From Mercurialis annua (taxonomy: Eukaryota > Streptophyta > Magnoliopsida > Malpighiales > Euphorbiaceae), in contig NC_065575.1 in the NCBI RefSeq assembly GCF_937616625.2, positions 8,315,501-8,379,500 of the forward strand: a stretch of 64,000 nucleotides of DNA. The letters are read 5' to 3'. The notes beneath the pieces were generated by a model that did not search any database, was not told where the DNA came from, and saw nothing but the letters and a program-made list of their open reading frames with translations. This document shows, in pieces, positions 23,929 to 36,836 of the stretch (the first letter of the stretch is position 1; each line of letters starts with the position of its first letter). The position numbers were made by a program, and so were the translations under genes.

Positions 23929-25649
23929 AAACTGACGTTATGTGATTTTTGGTAGTTTAGAGAGAACAGGCTTTAACATTCTGATATATTCAGATTTTAA
24001 TTACTTTTGTTTATTCATATCCTTTAGGTTGATTTCAGAGTTCATTAACACCATGAACTCTCAAAATAATCTGACTGGAATGTCCTCCTAGCCCCAGAAG
24101 AATTTTCCAGTCAGTATATAAAAAGACAGAATGTTAATTAAAATGAATGTTAGGAGTGTATACCTTAGTTATAAATGTCGTTTGCTCCCTTGAATGCTGC
24201 TGGCTTGCTTGTTCGTTTGAGAGCTTGTCATTATTTGAGTTGCTGTAATATGCCATTCCTCTCTTTTGGCAGAAATCTTATTGATCATAGCTGCAATGTA
24301 GGATTTTGAGTTTGGTGTTTGAGATTTCGTTTTACTGGATTTATGACTATGAAATCTTAGATTTTGATTCTATTGTATTAGGTATTGTTTTGAGAAAGAT
24401 TGTTAGAATTTCGATTTGCAAGAATAAATGGTTTGTAATTCAGATTTCTGTATTTTATGAATTTGATTCATTTGCTAGCCATGAACACCAAAGTTAACAA
24501 ATTTAAAGAAACGTTTTTGTTTCTTTTATGTTTGTGCTGAGATTTAGTTATAGAATAGTGCAGTGTGTATGGTCTTGGTTATGAGTGGCTTCTTTTCTCT
24601 CTAACTTTGAATACCGAAACTGAAAAAGATCTGAAACTCTACTTTTTGGTGAAAATTTCTATCTCTTGAGCAGATTATCTCTTTTATTTTTATGCATTCT
24701 CATAATTGATTTTGAGATGCTACTTCCATGAGTTTTGAACCCCAAAACTGCTTGAAGGATTCTACATTTTGCCTAAAGAGAATTTTTATGGTTTGACACA
24801 GTTTTTGGAGAGTCTATGCTAAAGGAGAGGAGGAAAAGAAAGACTTTGATCTCAGCTAAGTAGAAGAAAATGACAGAAAAAGCGGCAGAAAGTGTGGAGT
24901 GTCTCTTCGAGCATATTGCTATGTGATTCCCAGATGTCTTTACCCATGAGTTGGGGCTGTTTATATAGCAAATGTCAGTGGCAGTTTTATAAATATGTAA
25001 ATATAATTAATTATGCCTAATATGATTTAATTAGATATAAATGTGTTTAAGTTATATTGAATCTAAATTATTGATGCAAATCATGTTTTAGCTACAGTGT
25101 TTTCACTATTCCGAAACACCGTAGCAAATAGTGCCACAAAAGATAAAATTTAGAAAATTGTTTGTTTTGATCCTTCATTTTAACATATTGTCCAATTGGG
25201 TCCCTGAATATGAAACTTTGGCAATTTAGTCCATGGCGAGATGAATTACAGAATGATCCCTGGCTAAATTTTAGTTCAGTCCCTGAAGAAAAAAATGGCA
25301 GATTGGCTTTTTGGTAAAATTTCCATTTGATCCTTGAGGTTTAAAAATTGACTTAATGGTCTCTTTATAAATTCATGTTTAGTCCCTGAAATTAAACAAC
25401 AAATTAATTCTCTAGTGAAGTTCTCTAGCAAAGTTCTATTTGGTCCCTAAAGTTTAAAAAAATTATTGAATAGCCCAACTATTTATGTTATCTTTTGAGA
25501 TGCAGGATGTATCAATTTTGTCCCCCTCTTTTCCATTTTTTTTCCTAATTTTGTAAGAAGTCAAAAATAATAAAAGGAATTGGTTGCCTCACTTTTATTG
25601 TCGTATTTATTTGCTTTAATTGGACTATTAGTTAAATAAGTCTAAAACT
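23929..25649. repeat. 1.73-kb tandem duplication, first unit
   Basis: This unit is repeated head to tail at 25650-27367 with a period of about 1731 bp (for example gatttcgttttactggattt at 24324 and 26055). Differences are a few substitutions and small indels. It has a TATA-like gtatataaaaag at 24115-24126 and phrases such as ggtccctgaatatgaaac that are common in plant LTRs. The 63-codon frame it contains is not a recognised protein. Confidence 0.93.
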
Positions 25650-27367
25650 GACGTTATATGATTTTTGGTAGTTTAAAGAGACAGGCTTTAACATTCTGAT
25701 ATATTCAGATTTTAATTACTTTTGTTTATTCATCTCCTTTAGGTTGATTTCAGAGTTCATTAACACCATGAACTCTCAAAATAATCTGACTGGAATGTCC
25801 TCCTAGCCGCAAAAGAACTTTCCAGTCAGTATATAAAAAGACAGCTAAAAAAGATGTACGAATGTTAATTAAAATGAATGTTAGGAGTGTATACCTTAGT
25901 TATAAATGTCGTTTGCTCCCTTGAATGCTGCTAGCTTGCTTGTTCGTTTGAGAGCTTGTCATTATTTGAGTTGCTGTAATCTGCCATTCCTCTCTTTTGG
26001 CAGAAATCTTATTGATCATAGCTGCAATGTAGGATTTTGAGTTTGGTGTTTGAGATTTCGTTTTACTGGATTTATGACTATGAAATCTTAGATTTTGATT
26101 CTATTGTATTAGGTATTGTTTTGAGAAAGATTGTTAGAATTTCGATTTGCAAGAATAAATGGTTTGTAATTCAGATTCCTGTATTCTATAAATTTGATTC
26201 ATTTGCTAGCCATGAACACCAAAGTTAACAAATTTAAAGAAACGTTTTTGTTTCTTTTATGTTTGTGCTGAGATTTAGTTATAGAATAGTGCAGTGTGTA
26301 TGGTCTTGGTTATGAGTGGCTTCTTTTCTCTCTAGCTTTGAATACCAAAACTGAAAAAGATCCTGAACTCTACTTTTTGGTGAAAATTTCTATCTCTTGA
26401 GCAGAGTATCTCTTTTATTTTTATGCATTCTCATGATTGATTTTGAGATGCTACTTCCATGAGTTTTGAACCCCAAAACTGCTTGAAGGATTCTACATTT
26501 TGCCTAAAGATGGTTTGACACAGTTTTTGGAGAGTCTATGCTAAAGGAGAGGAGAAAAAGAAAGACTTTGATCTCAGCTAAGTAGAAGAAAATGACAGAA
26601 AAAGCGGCAGAAAGTGTGGAGTGTCTCTTCGAGCATATTGCTATGTGATTCCCAGATGTCTTTACCCATGAGTTGGGGCTGTTTATATAGCAAATGTCAG
26701 TGGCAGTTTTATAAATATGTAAATATAATTAATTATGCCTAATATGATTTAATTAGATATAAATGTGTTTAAGTTATATTGAATCTAAATTATTGATGCA
26801 AATCATGTTTTAGCTACAGTGTTTTCACTATTCCGAAAAACTGTAGCAACTAGTGCCACAAAAGACAAAATTTGGCAAATTGTTTGATTTGATTCTCCAT
26901 TTTAACATATTGTCCAATTGGGTCCCTGAATATGAAACTTTGGCAATTTAGTCCATGGCGAGATAAATTACAGAATGATCCCTGGCTAAATTTTAGTTCA
27001 GTCCCTGAAGAAAAAAACGGCAGATTGGCTTTTTGGTAAAATTTCCATTTGATCCTTGAGGTTTAAAAATTGACTTAATGGTCTCTTTATAAATTCATGT
27101 TTAGTCCCTGAAATTAAACAACAAATTAATTCTCTAGTGAAGTTCTCTAGCAAAGTTCTATTTGGTCCCTAAAGTTTAAAAAAATTATTGAATAGCCCAA
27201 CTATTTATGTTATCTTTTGAGATGCAGGATGTATCAATTTTGTCCCCCTCTTTTCCATTTTTTTTCCTAATTTTGTAAGAAGTCAAAAATAATAAAAGGA
27301 ATTGGTTGCCTCACTTTTATTGTCGTATTTATTTGCTTTAATTGGACTATTAGTTAAATAAGTCTAA
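25650..27367. repeat. 1.73-kb tandem duplication, second unit
   Basis: This is the direct repeat of the preceding unit. It continues into aatcaataaaattatcgacg, then ttgggtatcaaca at about 27399-27411. Reversed, that reads TGTTGATACCCAA, a start I associate with plant Ty3-type LTRs. The whole region may thus be a minus-strand LTR with an internal duplication, or two LTRs fused by recombination. Confidence 0.9.
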
Positions 27368-27615
27368 AATAATCAATAAAATTATCGACGTCAAAAATTG
27401 GGTATCAACAGCCAATATCCCTTTAAAATATTGAATGAACTTATTTAACTACGTAGTAAATATGAAAAATATATTCAGATTATTCTAGAATAAAAAACAT
27501 CCAATCTAAAATTATAGATATAACTGAAAATTAAAAAGTATAGTAAAATTAACAATTTTATAATACAATTAAAAAAAATTATAATGGCGAGCTTTCTTGG
27601 GTGACTAGTTCCAAA

Positions 27616-28161
27616 TCTATACTATATATAAAAGCACGGATGGGGGGGGGGGGACAGGCAAATTTACTGAATAATCCTTTTCAATTTACTATTAAATAAA
27701 GGTTTTATAGTCATTAACTAATTAATTATTTAATTAATTATTATTGTAATTAAAGTCCTAATTAGAATAGGTAGCTAAATTATCTCCAATTTATTTTTTA
27801 GTATGTAAAAAATAACTAAATTGTCTCCAAATTAGTAGGAATACCTATTTTTTAGTTTGATTGAACTACTAAATCAAAATGCTGTATTTGGTCAATATAT
27901 TATTATTTAAAATTCTATCTTATTATTTTTAAAGATATTATTAATAAAATTAAGTTAATTATTTAATTATGGTTATTACAAAACGAAAAGAAGAATAAAT
28001 TATTTAATAACCGAATATATTATATTTACCTTTACAAAAATTCTTAACTAATTTAATATTAATTATAAATAAAAAATTGATATAATTATAAAAAATTTAT
28101 TAATATGTTCATTGAGGAGTTACGTTACGAGCCACGTGCATAGCACGTGATGCGAAACTAG
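27616..28161 (+). mobile_element. Non-autonomous Helitron, 546 bp
   Basis: It has the same TCTATACTATATATAAAAGC start as the element at 13207 and the same kind of end: hairpin CCACGTGCATAGCACGTG, then ATGCGAAACTAG, between host A and T. A run of about 13 G follows the start. It is an internally shortened relative of the 1.5-kb Helitron. Confidence 0.92.
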
Positions 28162-29242
28162 TTAACATAAACAAAAGAACCAATAAAAATAAATTGTAAC
28201 ACAAAATGCATATATAGGGACTCATTATTAACCATTATTCTTCCCAACTTACTCCTCTCTGCTGGACGCCAGCAATAGCATGGACATGAATGTGAGTTAC
28301 ACAATTATTCTTCAATTTTATACATTAAAATAAATATAGTATGGCTTCAATTTTATACATTAAAATAAATATAGTTAGTTATTAATTAAAACTTGAACAA
28401 CATTTTTCCACGGTGGAATTGGTGCTAGCAAATCCATGTGACTTGGAAATAAATTTGATTCAAACGATAACATACTGATGTTGGACTAACCGCTTTCTTA
28501 AATCTTGCAAACTTATCGTAATTAAAGAGAAAGCAAAGACTTAGAATGATGAACTAATTGCTTTCTTAATCCGCTACTTAACAATGAAAAAAAATAGTTT
28601 ATTCTATATATATCTATCTATCTTAATTTATAATCATTTTGCACAGAATAATTATATAATGCAACGGTTGCGTCACGTCATTCATACAACAAACCAATGA
28701 GGCGCTAGCCATGTGCAAATGTTTAATGATAAAAAAATAAGTATAAATAAAGATTCATTATCGTAAATTTTTATTAGCTTGTTCTAAAAATGACGTGGCA
28801 CATCCGTTGTGTGGGATAAACACCCGTTTGTACAATTATCCATAGGACTTGCATTTTGGTGTAATGCCATTAATCCCATGATGTCTAGATGCAGAGGTTT
28901 CATGGGCCAACTCATTAATCTTCTTTCAATTATTTCCTACGAGAAAGGAGCATTTCAGGAGTCAAACTGCCTAATGCAAGTCATGTTCTTGCCGACATGA
29001 ACCGAAACAAATACGAGATATGGTCAATTTGGTCAATAAAATTGTGAAACAAACATCAGTTATGCTTAATTTATTTATTAAGATCAAAAGGTTTATAGTC
29101 TCATGTGAAATGAATTTAAATTTCCTTATCATTCTATCTTGATTTGGTTATGATTGTTAGAATCCATTTTAAAACCAATTGTTATTAAGCGAAGGTGTCC
29201 AATTAATATTTAAACACATGTTTATTCACACACACAACCAAT
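28162..29242. other. Intergenic, no gene seen
   Basis: This is AT-rich sequence with no supported gene. A 63-codon frame at 28809-29000 shows no motif I recognise. Confidence 0.45.
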
Positions 29243-29845
29243 GTGGGATTCCCACTTCAACATTCTCCACGGCATTTACATATGGCTGTTGTGAAGCGAA
29301 TTATTCACTATCTATATGGTACCCCTCATCATGGTCTTTTCTTCCATGCTGGCTGTTCTCTTAAACTGGTTGCTTATAGTGATGCCGATTGGGCGGGATG
29401 TCCTGATACGCGCCGCTCTACAACAGGATGGTGTGTATACCTTGGTGATGCTTTAGTTTCCTGGAAGTGCAAGAAGCAAGCTAGGGTCTCTAAATCCTCA
29501 ACTGAAGCGAAATATCGTGCCATGTCTGCCACATGCTCGGAAATAACTTGGTTGCGTGGTCTGCTCTCCAAATTGGGCTACCATCAAATTGATCCTACTC
29601 CTCTCCATGCTGATAATACTAGTGCTATTCAGATCGTAATAAATCCCGTCTTTCATGAACGTACAAAGCATATTGAAGTCGATTGTCACTCCATTCGGAA
29701 ATCCTATGATCATGGTTTTACTACGCTTCCTCATGTTTCTATCGATCAACAAATTGCCGACATCCTTACCAAGCCTTTGCCTTGTGCTCGGCAGCAGTTT
29801 TTCATACACAAATTGATGTTGTTTGATTCACCTACATCAATTTGA
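29243..29845 (+). pseudogene. Ty1/copia polyprotein, 3' end (RT tail and RNase H)
   Basis: This 200-residue frame begins within the C-terminal part of a copia reverse transcriptase (MAVVKRIIHYLYGTPHHGL) and continues through RNase H. Recognised blocks are AYSDADWAGCPDTRRSTTG, VSWKCKKQARVSKSSTEAKY, LHADNTSAIQI and HIEVDCHSIR, then the terminal QQIADILTKPL. All are standard for plant copia elements. The upstream gag, protease, integrase and most of reverse transcriptase are missing, so this is a 3' fragment. The end of the frame is followed directly by a polypurine tract and LTR start. Confidence 0.93.
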
Positions 29846-30425
29846 GGGGGGATGTCAACTATAGCTGTCATATATATTGTTAGTTGTGTAAATATATGGA
29901 TATTAAACTCTGTAGATCATTAGACTTTACTCAAATTACAGAAAGATCACTAAAAAAACTTTTGTTACAAAATGGTCATTGAACTATACCTTTTACTGCA
30001 AAAATGTTTATGTTGTTACAAAAACAACACTAAACTTTTCGTGAATTACAAAAATGTCACTAGATAATACCTCTTATTACAAAAAGGTCACTGAACTATG
30101 TTCTTTTTTATAAATTTGGCTTGCCACGTAAGCAAAAATGCTGCGTTTTTGCTTAAAACGCAACGTTTTAGATGGTTGAACCCCTTTGCAATAAAAAAAA
30201 TATAGTTCAATGACCATTTTGTAACAAAATACATTTTAATGACCTTTCTGTAATTTGAGGAAAGTTTAGTGATCTATAGAGTTTAATATCCGTAAATATA
30301 TGCTTTCCTAGAATAGATTGTTGTGTCTTAGGAGTTGATTTGTTGTAATTAAGGAATGTAATATTATGTACTATTGCTATATAATGGAGAGAAAAACTCA
30401 ATGAAAGATATCAAATTATACACAA
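29844..30425 (+). mobile_element. Copia 3' LTR with polypurine tract
   Basis: The G-rich tract gaggggggga-like sequence at 29844-29852 precedes TGTCAACTATAGC at 29853, the expected PPT and LTR start. The LTR continues after the nested MITE (29898-30291) to about 30425, near the motif aattatacacaaac. The right edge is approximate because no matching 5' LTR is in the window. Confidence 0.75.
29898..30291. mobile_element. Mutator-type MITE nested in the copia LTR
   Basis: The ends are GGATATTAAACTC and GAGTTTAATATCC with long inverted arms. The target duplication GTAAATATAT is a perfect 10 bp (29888-29897 and 30292-30301). It is 394 bp and non-coding. Related elements are at 39570-39952 and 46608-46987. 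Confidence 0.93.
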
Positions 30426-31433
30426 ACTTCTCTTGTCTTGTTAATGATAACGTACTAAAAGCGAAGCAACCTCAAATTATAGATACGATCAAATCCAACA
30501 AAATACCAAGACTAGTCTCAAAGGCTCAACGGGGTCAAAGGTCCACAGGCCTACAATAGAGAATTGAAACATATAAGGCTAATATCGGTTCAACAAACCT
30601 AGGAAGACATATAGGGAATAATATCAAAGGACTGAGATAAAAGATAAAGCGGTATTCCGTATAATAAAAGGAGAAACCTCGGACCCATCATACTTGATGG
30701 TTTCTCTGCGGTGGGTTGGATCTTTTCCTTTGACCTGATATCAAAATAACAGGTTAAAATGAATTGGATCGGTTGAGTCTGACCATATCTTATAACAAAA
30801 GATAATTGAAATAGTAAAGAGAATAAATTAGGGTTTGTACTTTAATTTTGGATCCTTATATATAGGGTTTTGTCTTGGTATTTGACTTGAAGTCATCTTT
30901 GTGGCCTTTGTATTATATCACTTAGAATACATATTTGATCCCTGATTTGTAGGGATCCAGATATCAGTTCGGTTATAATCCTTATCTTGTTGGTTTTAGG
31001 TTTTGTATCAGTTCTAGCCGATTTATCAATTCACTTATAATCTTTATCTTATCAGTTTTAAGTCTGGTTTGAGTTTGGTGACCGGTTCATCTTATGACTG
31101 CTTCATGTAAGTCGTCTACATATCCATCTTTAGCCGCCCCTCCCTCCCCCTCCCCTACCTCCACTCCAATTACGTTTTGGCAACAACTTATGGTTGTTTG
31201 TCTGTGTTTGAGGATTTTCCTTCTTTTGGGGTAGATTAGTTGTCGTTTTTTTAAAGAGATAAGTCTCCATTTCATGCCTTAAAGGAAGAGCCACGTTTCT
31301 TCTCCTTTATTTAAAAATTCAAGTTTTAAATGAATTGCCACGACGCTCTTTTTTAACCACGTATATTGTGGTTATTTCCTCCTTTATTGCACGCGTATGT
31401 CTTTTTATGACGACTTTTAATAATGTTACTGTC
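30426..31433. other. Intergenic, possibly old retroelement sequence
   Basis: No gene is supported. The stretch has normal-looking GC patches (30480-30960) and a TATA-like ttatatatagg at 30857-30867, so part may be LTR or promoter sequence, but I cannot identify an element. Confidence 0.35.
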
Positions 31434-33640
31434 ATGATCCAAATTTCACCCGAAATCACGAGCTGACGCTAGGGAATGTGAGTGTTTGCTCTGAAACCCG
31501 TAACAAACCTAAAAATATTTATAAATTTTTTGCGGTTTGAAATCATAAAAAGGATTGTAACCTCGTTGTACAAACACTTTTAAACCTTTATTGAAAACGC
31601 GATCGTAAAACCATTATTATATTTCAAGAAAATAGAGCGCAAACATCAGTCTCTTATTATGTATCTGCTCTGTCTCCAATACAATGCGAAAATGTTAAAA
31701 CGTAATATTAGTGTAACATTTTAAACAACTGGTAAAAGCAATTTACACAAACGTGCAGCTTTTCTAACATATATCATATATAATAGTTCAAATAATAGTC
31801 TATCAAAATATAGTAAACTACTGAAAACAAAAGAAAAACCTCTCGATACCCAACTACTTGCAGCTCTAAAGATATAGACGACGACTTCCGGAATTATTGT
31901 GGAAGGCTGACCTCATAGCTCTATAACCTGAAAGGGAAAACAGTGGGGGATCAAAAATATAATATTTCTAAGTGAGTTTATTTTACTAATGCATATTAAA
32001 GAAAATAAGATTGCATATAGCAAAACCATTCATAATACATAGCCAAATATTCAATTTGATCGTAACTTTAATTCAAAGTGTACACACTATACTCATGTTA
32101 GATCAATATCGAATAAAATCAAACTTAATTCAAGTGGCATGGTCCAGAGAATATCAACCGAGTTAACGATACCATGTGGCACTGTCCCGAAAAATTCCAC
32201 CAAGTTACCAATACCATTTCTCAAATCCAAGTTGTGAGTCCTGAGAATCTCTACCGAGTTACTCACTAGATACAGGTCCTGGAGAATTCACTCGTACCGA
32301 GATCCCAGTCCCGAGAGCTTCTACCGAGTTACCTCGTATCTAATAAAGGATGACCAATTTATACCCTTATGAATCACAAGACACAGATACATAAGACTTA
32401 AACTAACACTGGTGATTACACACTCCTGTTGACACCCAATAGGTAGCTCGTTTCTTCGGATCTTTATACTGATTTTCATACTACTATACAAAATCGCAGT
32501 ATAATAATCAAAATACATAATATAATATGCGATGCATTCTTTATATTCATATAATAAATAGCTTTAAATATTAATACGCAAAAGTAATTGTAAACTCATA
32601 GAACTGATATCCCCAAAGCGTACGCACCTGATAGTTCGCTAGTCAAACACCTCGGTGTCTTGACTCGATAGATCGACTACTCGTCGGATTTAATTAGGTT
32701 TCAAAAATCAAAATATAATCGAGTATCGAATCCCTAACTTTAACTGTATGCATAACTTATAAACTTAAACAAATACAAATACAAATTCAAATTCGGCTCG
32801 GCGTTAAACACCTCGTTTAACTTTTCGAACGTCCTCGTTTATATTTAACGGTATGTTAAATTTAAACTTAAAAGTTCCGTTTTAAAACGTTTTCAAGAGA
32901 AAAAGCCCCAAAAAGTCCCCTATTTTAAACGTCTAACCTGCCGTGCGAACCACGACAGCACGTTCGGGCAGCAAGAGCTGCACATAAGTGTAGTCCATGC
33001 TCAGCCCATTTCCAGTCATTCCGACGTGTTCAAAAGTTTAAAATTGCTCCGAACAACACCACGATGTCCAATTCAATCCAATTTCGAAATCGAAACGTTA
33101 AACCAATATGAATTCAATCAATTCAATATGGTCGACGTTATAACTTTAATTATAATTTTAATTATAAATAACTGAATTTAAATTAGTGGTTATTAACTCG
33201 AATACTAGCGAATTATCGAAGAAATTGGAGTCGGAATTGAAAAACGAACGAAAATAATCAAAGACCTAATTTTGCGTCCTTTGTTGCGCAAGGAAGCAGC
33301 TGAATTAGAGAGGAGGAGAAGAAATGAGGTCGCTCACCCATTTCCTCAAATCTAATGTTATATATATATATATAGTGTTGGCTAAAGATAATACTAGTTT
33401 AATTATGCATTTTAATTCAATTTTTTAATTACTCGTCTGTAATTCAGCAGAGATTAATTCTAGATTTCGCAAAACTTTATCCAAAAATCCAATAAAATAT
33501 AAAACAAATAAAAATATAATTTTTATTTGCACCGGACTTATATTTTATTTTTAAAAAGAAAATTTTAATAACTGAGGTCCCACTCAGTCAAATGGAACTT
33601 TTAAAACTACGTCCAAATCTCATAAAAAATTTACTTCTCT
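31434..33640. repeat. LTR-like repeat sequence
   Basis: It starts TGTCATGATCCAAATTTCACC, a beginning I associate with plant Ty3-type LTRs. It contains repeated phrases of the type tccygagarycTCTACCGAGTTAC at about 32140-32335. No coding domain or second LTR was found. The end is uncertain and the classification is an inference. Confidence 0.4.
32140..32340. repeat. Short degenerate tandem repeats
   Basis: About five units of roughly 45 bp share gagaat-tcyaccgagttac. They include gtcctgagaatctctaccga at about 32238 and cccgagagcttctaccgagt at 32310, within the LTR-like region. Confidence 0.7.
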
Positions 33641-34460
33641 TACTTTTTATTTTAATTTTTGTTACTCCATTTAAATTCTAAAACTAAAAAAATTTAAAAC
33701 TAAAAAATAATTTGAAAAAAATTAAAACATCAATAAATATTTAAAAATTAAGTGAAAGTTTTACCTCATAAAATCTCATAATAATATAATTTTTATTTAG
33801 ACATATTACAAATAAAATTTTAAAAATTAAATTAAAATTAGTTTTTTTATTCAGTTGACTAACACCAAAAACAAACAAAATGACTAAAATATTGACGGAA
33901 ATAAAAATAGAGAATCATATCGTTTGGCTTTGAAATAGAAGAAATGAAAGTATAAATAATTACATATATAGAAAGATTCAGAGTAATTTATTTTAAAATT
34001 AATTATAGATTTATTATTTTGATATGTAGATGAAGTTATATAATAAAGGCGATAGGAAAATTGTCATTGAAATGATCTTAAGTTAATGATATTTTATCCC
34101 AACAAGAAGTACATTCTAAGCTGTAAGATTAAGAATATTATAATTTGGTCTTGGAGTTGTAGGTTTAAAAGTCTTGAACATTTTATAAAGGTAACAAACT
34201 GCAAAATACAATGTAAATAAGTAGAGAGTTTTTTTAGATGAAAAGCAGAGTTCTCATGAATTATCTCTCACATTTCTCATAGAATCCATCATTCATAGAA
34301 TCTATAAAGTGAACCTCGTAAAAGTACAGCTACATCAAACTCATGAAAAAATAATTATTTAAATTGAAGTAACCAACAAAGTAACAATATAATCAAATTG
34401 AGTATAAAACCATCTACTTGAAGTCCAGTCATCCCCACGATAGTTTACACCCCAACATTC
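33641..34460 (+). promoter_or_regulatory. Upstream region of the PB1-domain gene
   Basis: This is AT-rich flank. Part of it (about 33850-33900, ttcagttgactaacaccaaa) resembles one arm of the palindromic repeat at 43610-44077. I could not choose a TATA box or start site with confidence. Confidence 0.35.
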
Positions 34461-36836
34461 ATGGATCCACCTCCCCTTCCGCCCCTCCCTACTTCCACGG
34501 TCTCCGGCACCGCGATACACCTGAACTACCCCGACTCGGTCGACTCTTCTCCCCGTTCCCACACAGCCGAAACTTACAATAATGAACCTCTCCCTCCTGT
34601 CCCGGGTGCTAAAATTCGCCTCATGTGCAGCTACGGAGGCCACATTATCCCCCGTCCGCACGACAAGTCTCTCTGCTACGTGGGCGGAGAGACGCGAATC
34701 ATAGCCATCGATCGTCACTCGACGCTCTCCTCGTTGTCGTCCCGCCTTTCGCGACGTCTTCTTGATGGGCGGTCTTTTACTCTAAAGTACCAGTTACCTA
34801 ATGAAGAACTTGATTCTTTGGTATCCGTAACTACGGATGAAGATCTTGATAATATGATCGAAGAGTATGATCGGGCGGCTCGCATACGATTATTTATTTT
34901 CTTTAATAAGCCCGAAACTGCAGCTTCCATGGGCTCACTACTTGATGATGCTAAATCAGAAACGTGGTTCGTTGATGCACTTAATGGTTCTTTGCTTCCA
35001 AGAAACTTATCAGATTCTGCTACAATGCAATGTTTAGTGAATCTTGATAATGATCAGGACTTGGAAGAAGAGAACAAGCAAGAAATGATGATTAAGAATG
35101 ATTCTCCACTGATGGACAACGGTACTTCCTCGTTTGGTTCGTCTTCTTCCTCTCCTTCGATGTGCAACTTACCGCCTATTCGTGTTCGTGTCGAGGATCA
35201 AAAAGTTGGACTGGAAGAACAGTTTGCTCAGATGAGCTTTGCTCAAGTTGTGCAGCAACAGAACCAAGATGATGGCTTTGGTCTTTTGGCTGCTGCTGCT
35301 GCGCCTCTGCCTCCTCTTCCAACTAGTATTGCTGCTGTTGGGATGGTCCCTTCGATTAGTCCGGTAGGCGGTTCAAGTGACCGTTTGAATCGAGTTTTAT
35401 CAGACGATGAAAGATCGGATCAGGGTGCGCCTATTAATTTATGCAGAAAACCACCGTTGCCTTTGCAGCTTGTACAAAACAAATCTGGTGCCTGCAGCTA
35501 TAATTTGCCTTCACCTGACTCAGTTGCAAGGTATGTGATACGCAATCTGATTAGTTCTTTTCATTTCAATTTTCCGAAAGGCGGTAGGCTCAATATTCAA
35601 AAACGTATATCATGTCATTACTATAGAGAAATAATTCACGGCACAAGTTATTGGCGGAATTAGGATTTTTTTCAGTTCGGGTTAAATTTTATCTGACCAT
35701 TTAGTTTATTTTATTTTTCCGGCAGTCCAGTCTTATCTTTCATCTATCACGATAAGTTGTACCTTTTTCCCTTAAAAAGGTTTAAATTTTTTCTAATAAT
35801 TGTGAAAAATTTCGATAGCAACCCAGACTAAAACCTACTTCAGACTTAAGGTGGTTCCGCCCCTAACAGACTGTAGCAAACCGTTACTAACTATACTAAT
35901 AATATTACATATCTACTTTAGAAATCTCTAATATGCTATATTTGTCGCGCCGCAGTAATAAATATCTGATTGATAGTATAAGAACTTTATTAATCATTTG
36001 GCTTGAAAATTGGCTAATACATGTTCATTTCTGGATTGGTGATTAAACAATGCAGTGAAACAAGTAGTATTGCATCTGCCTCTTCTCTATCTAAGCCAAT
36101 GTATTATCAAGAACAACACAACCACATAGCAACAGGAGATAACAGGACTCAATCTATCAGCCCCGATACAAATTCTACATACGCGTCGCAGACGCAATTC
36201 GATCCGCAGCAGCAGCAGCATTATGTACACACAACAGGCACACATTTCATCCCACATCCAATGTCATCTTACTACCCAATCTACGCCACGCAGCATCAAC
36301 AACAGCCTCATCATCAACCAATTGATCATCAGCATCAACAGCATCAGCAGCAGTACCCTGTATATCTAATGCCTATTGCACAAACTCAGCAACCATACAT
36401 GTCCTTTCAATCTAATCTCATAGATACTAATCCAGTTACCACCTCAAGCCGCCCCCCAACAGCGCCTAACTTACATCCTCCGCCCCTTTACCCTACAAAA
36501 GAAATGGCTGCAGCTATGCATCGAACTGTGACTCCGTCATTAGTCCCCATGGCAACCACTCAATTTCAGCAGCAATATATGGGATATGCTCTGAATCCGA
36601 TGCAGCCTCCGCCTCAGTCTATTTCCGGAGCTCATGATGATAGTGGTCGAAATTACGGTTATGAATATGCAAAAGGCGCAAGTGATCAAGTTTATTACGG
36701 TCAGGTTCAAGCTGCACCAGTGCCTTGTCAGTATCAAAGTATGAGTCCTGCTGTAGCAGTTGCGCTAGCGGATGCTTCAAATCAGTTGCCGACGAGCAAT
36801 AACATTCACCAAATCGGAGCTTCGCAGCCAATTTGA
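34461..36836 (+). CDS. PB1-domain protein, two exons
   Basis: Exons 34461-35530 and 36056-36836 join in frame across a GT-AG intron (donor AAG|GTATGT, acceptor TGCAG|TGAAAC) to give 616 residues. After a proline-rich start (MDPPPLPPLP), residues about 50-145 form a PB1 domain. Its features are KIRLMCSYGGHIIPRPHD, then GGETRIIAIDR, FTLKYQLPNEELDSLVSV and TTDEDLDNMIEEYDR, the acidic OPCA-like motif. The rest is low complexity, rich in Gln, His, Pro and Tyr, as in the plant octicosapeptide/PB1 family. PB1 domains mediate protein-protein assembly; plant members act as scaffolds or signalling adaptors, and the partner here is unknown. The start at 34461 is the first ATG and gives the expected short leader before PB1. 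Intact. Confidence 0.92.

Noticed and set aside
24306..26228. Two nearly identical 63-codon frames in the tandem duplication
   Set aside because: Identity is explained by the recent DNA duplication, not by selection; there is no recognisable domain.
28809..29000. 63-codon frame considered as a retroelement or gene exon
   Set aside because: No motif could be recognised and neighbouring sequence does not extend it.
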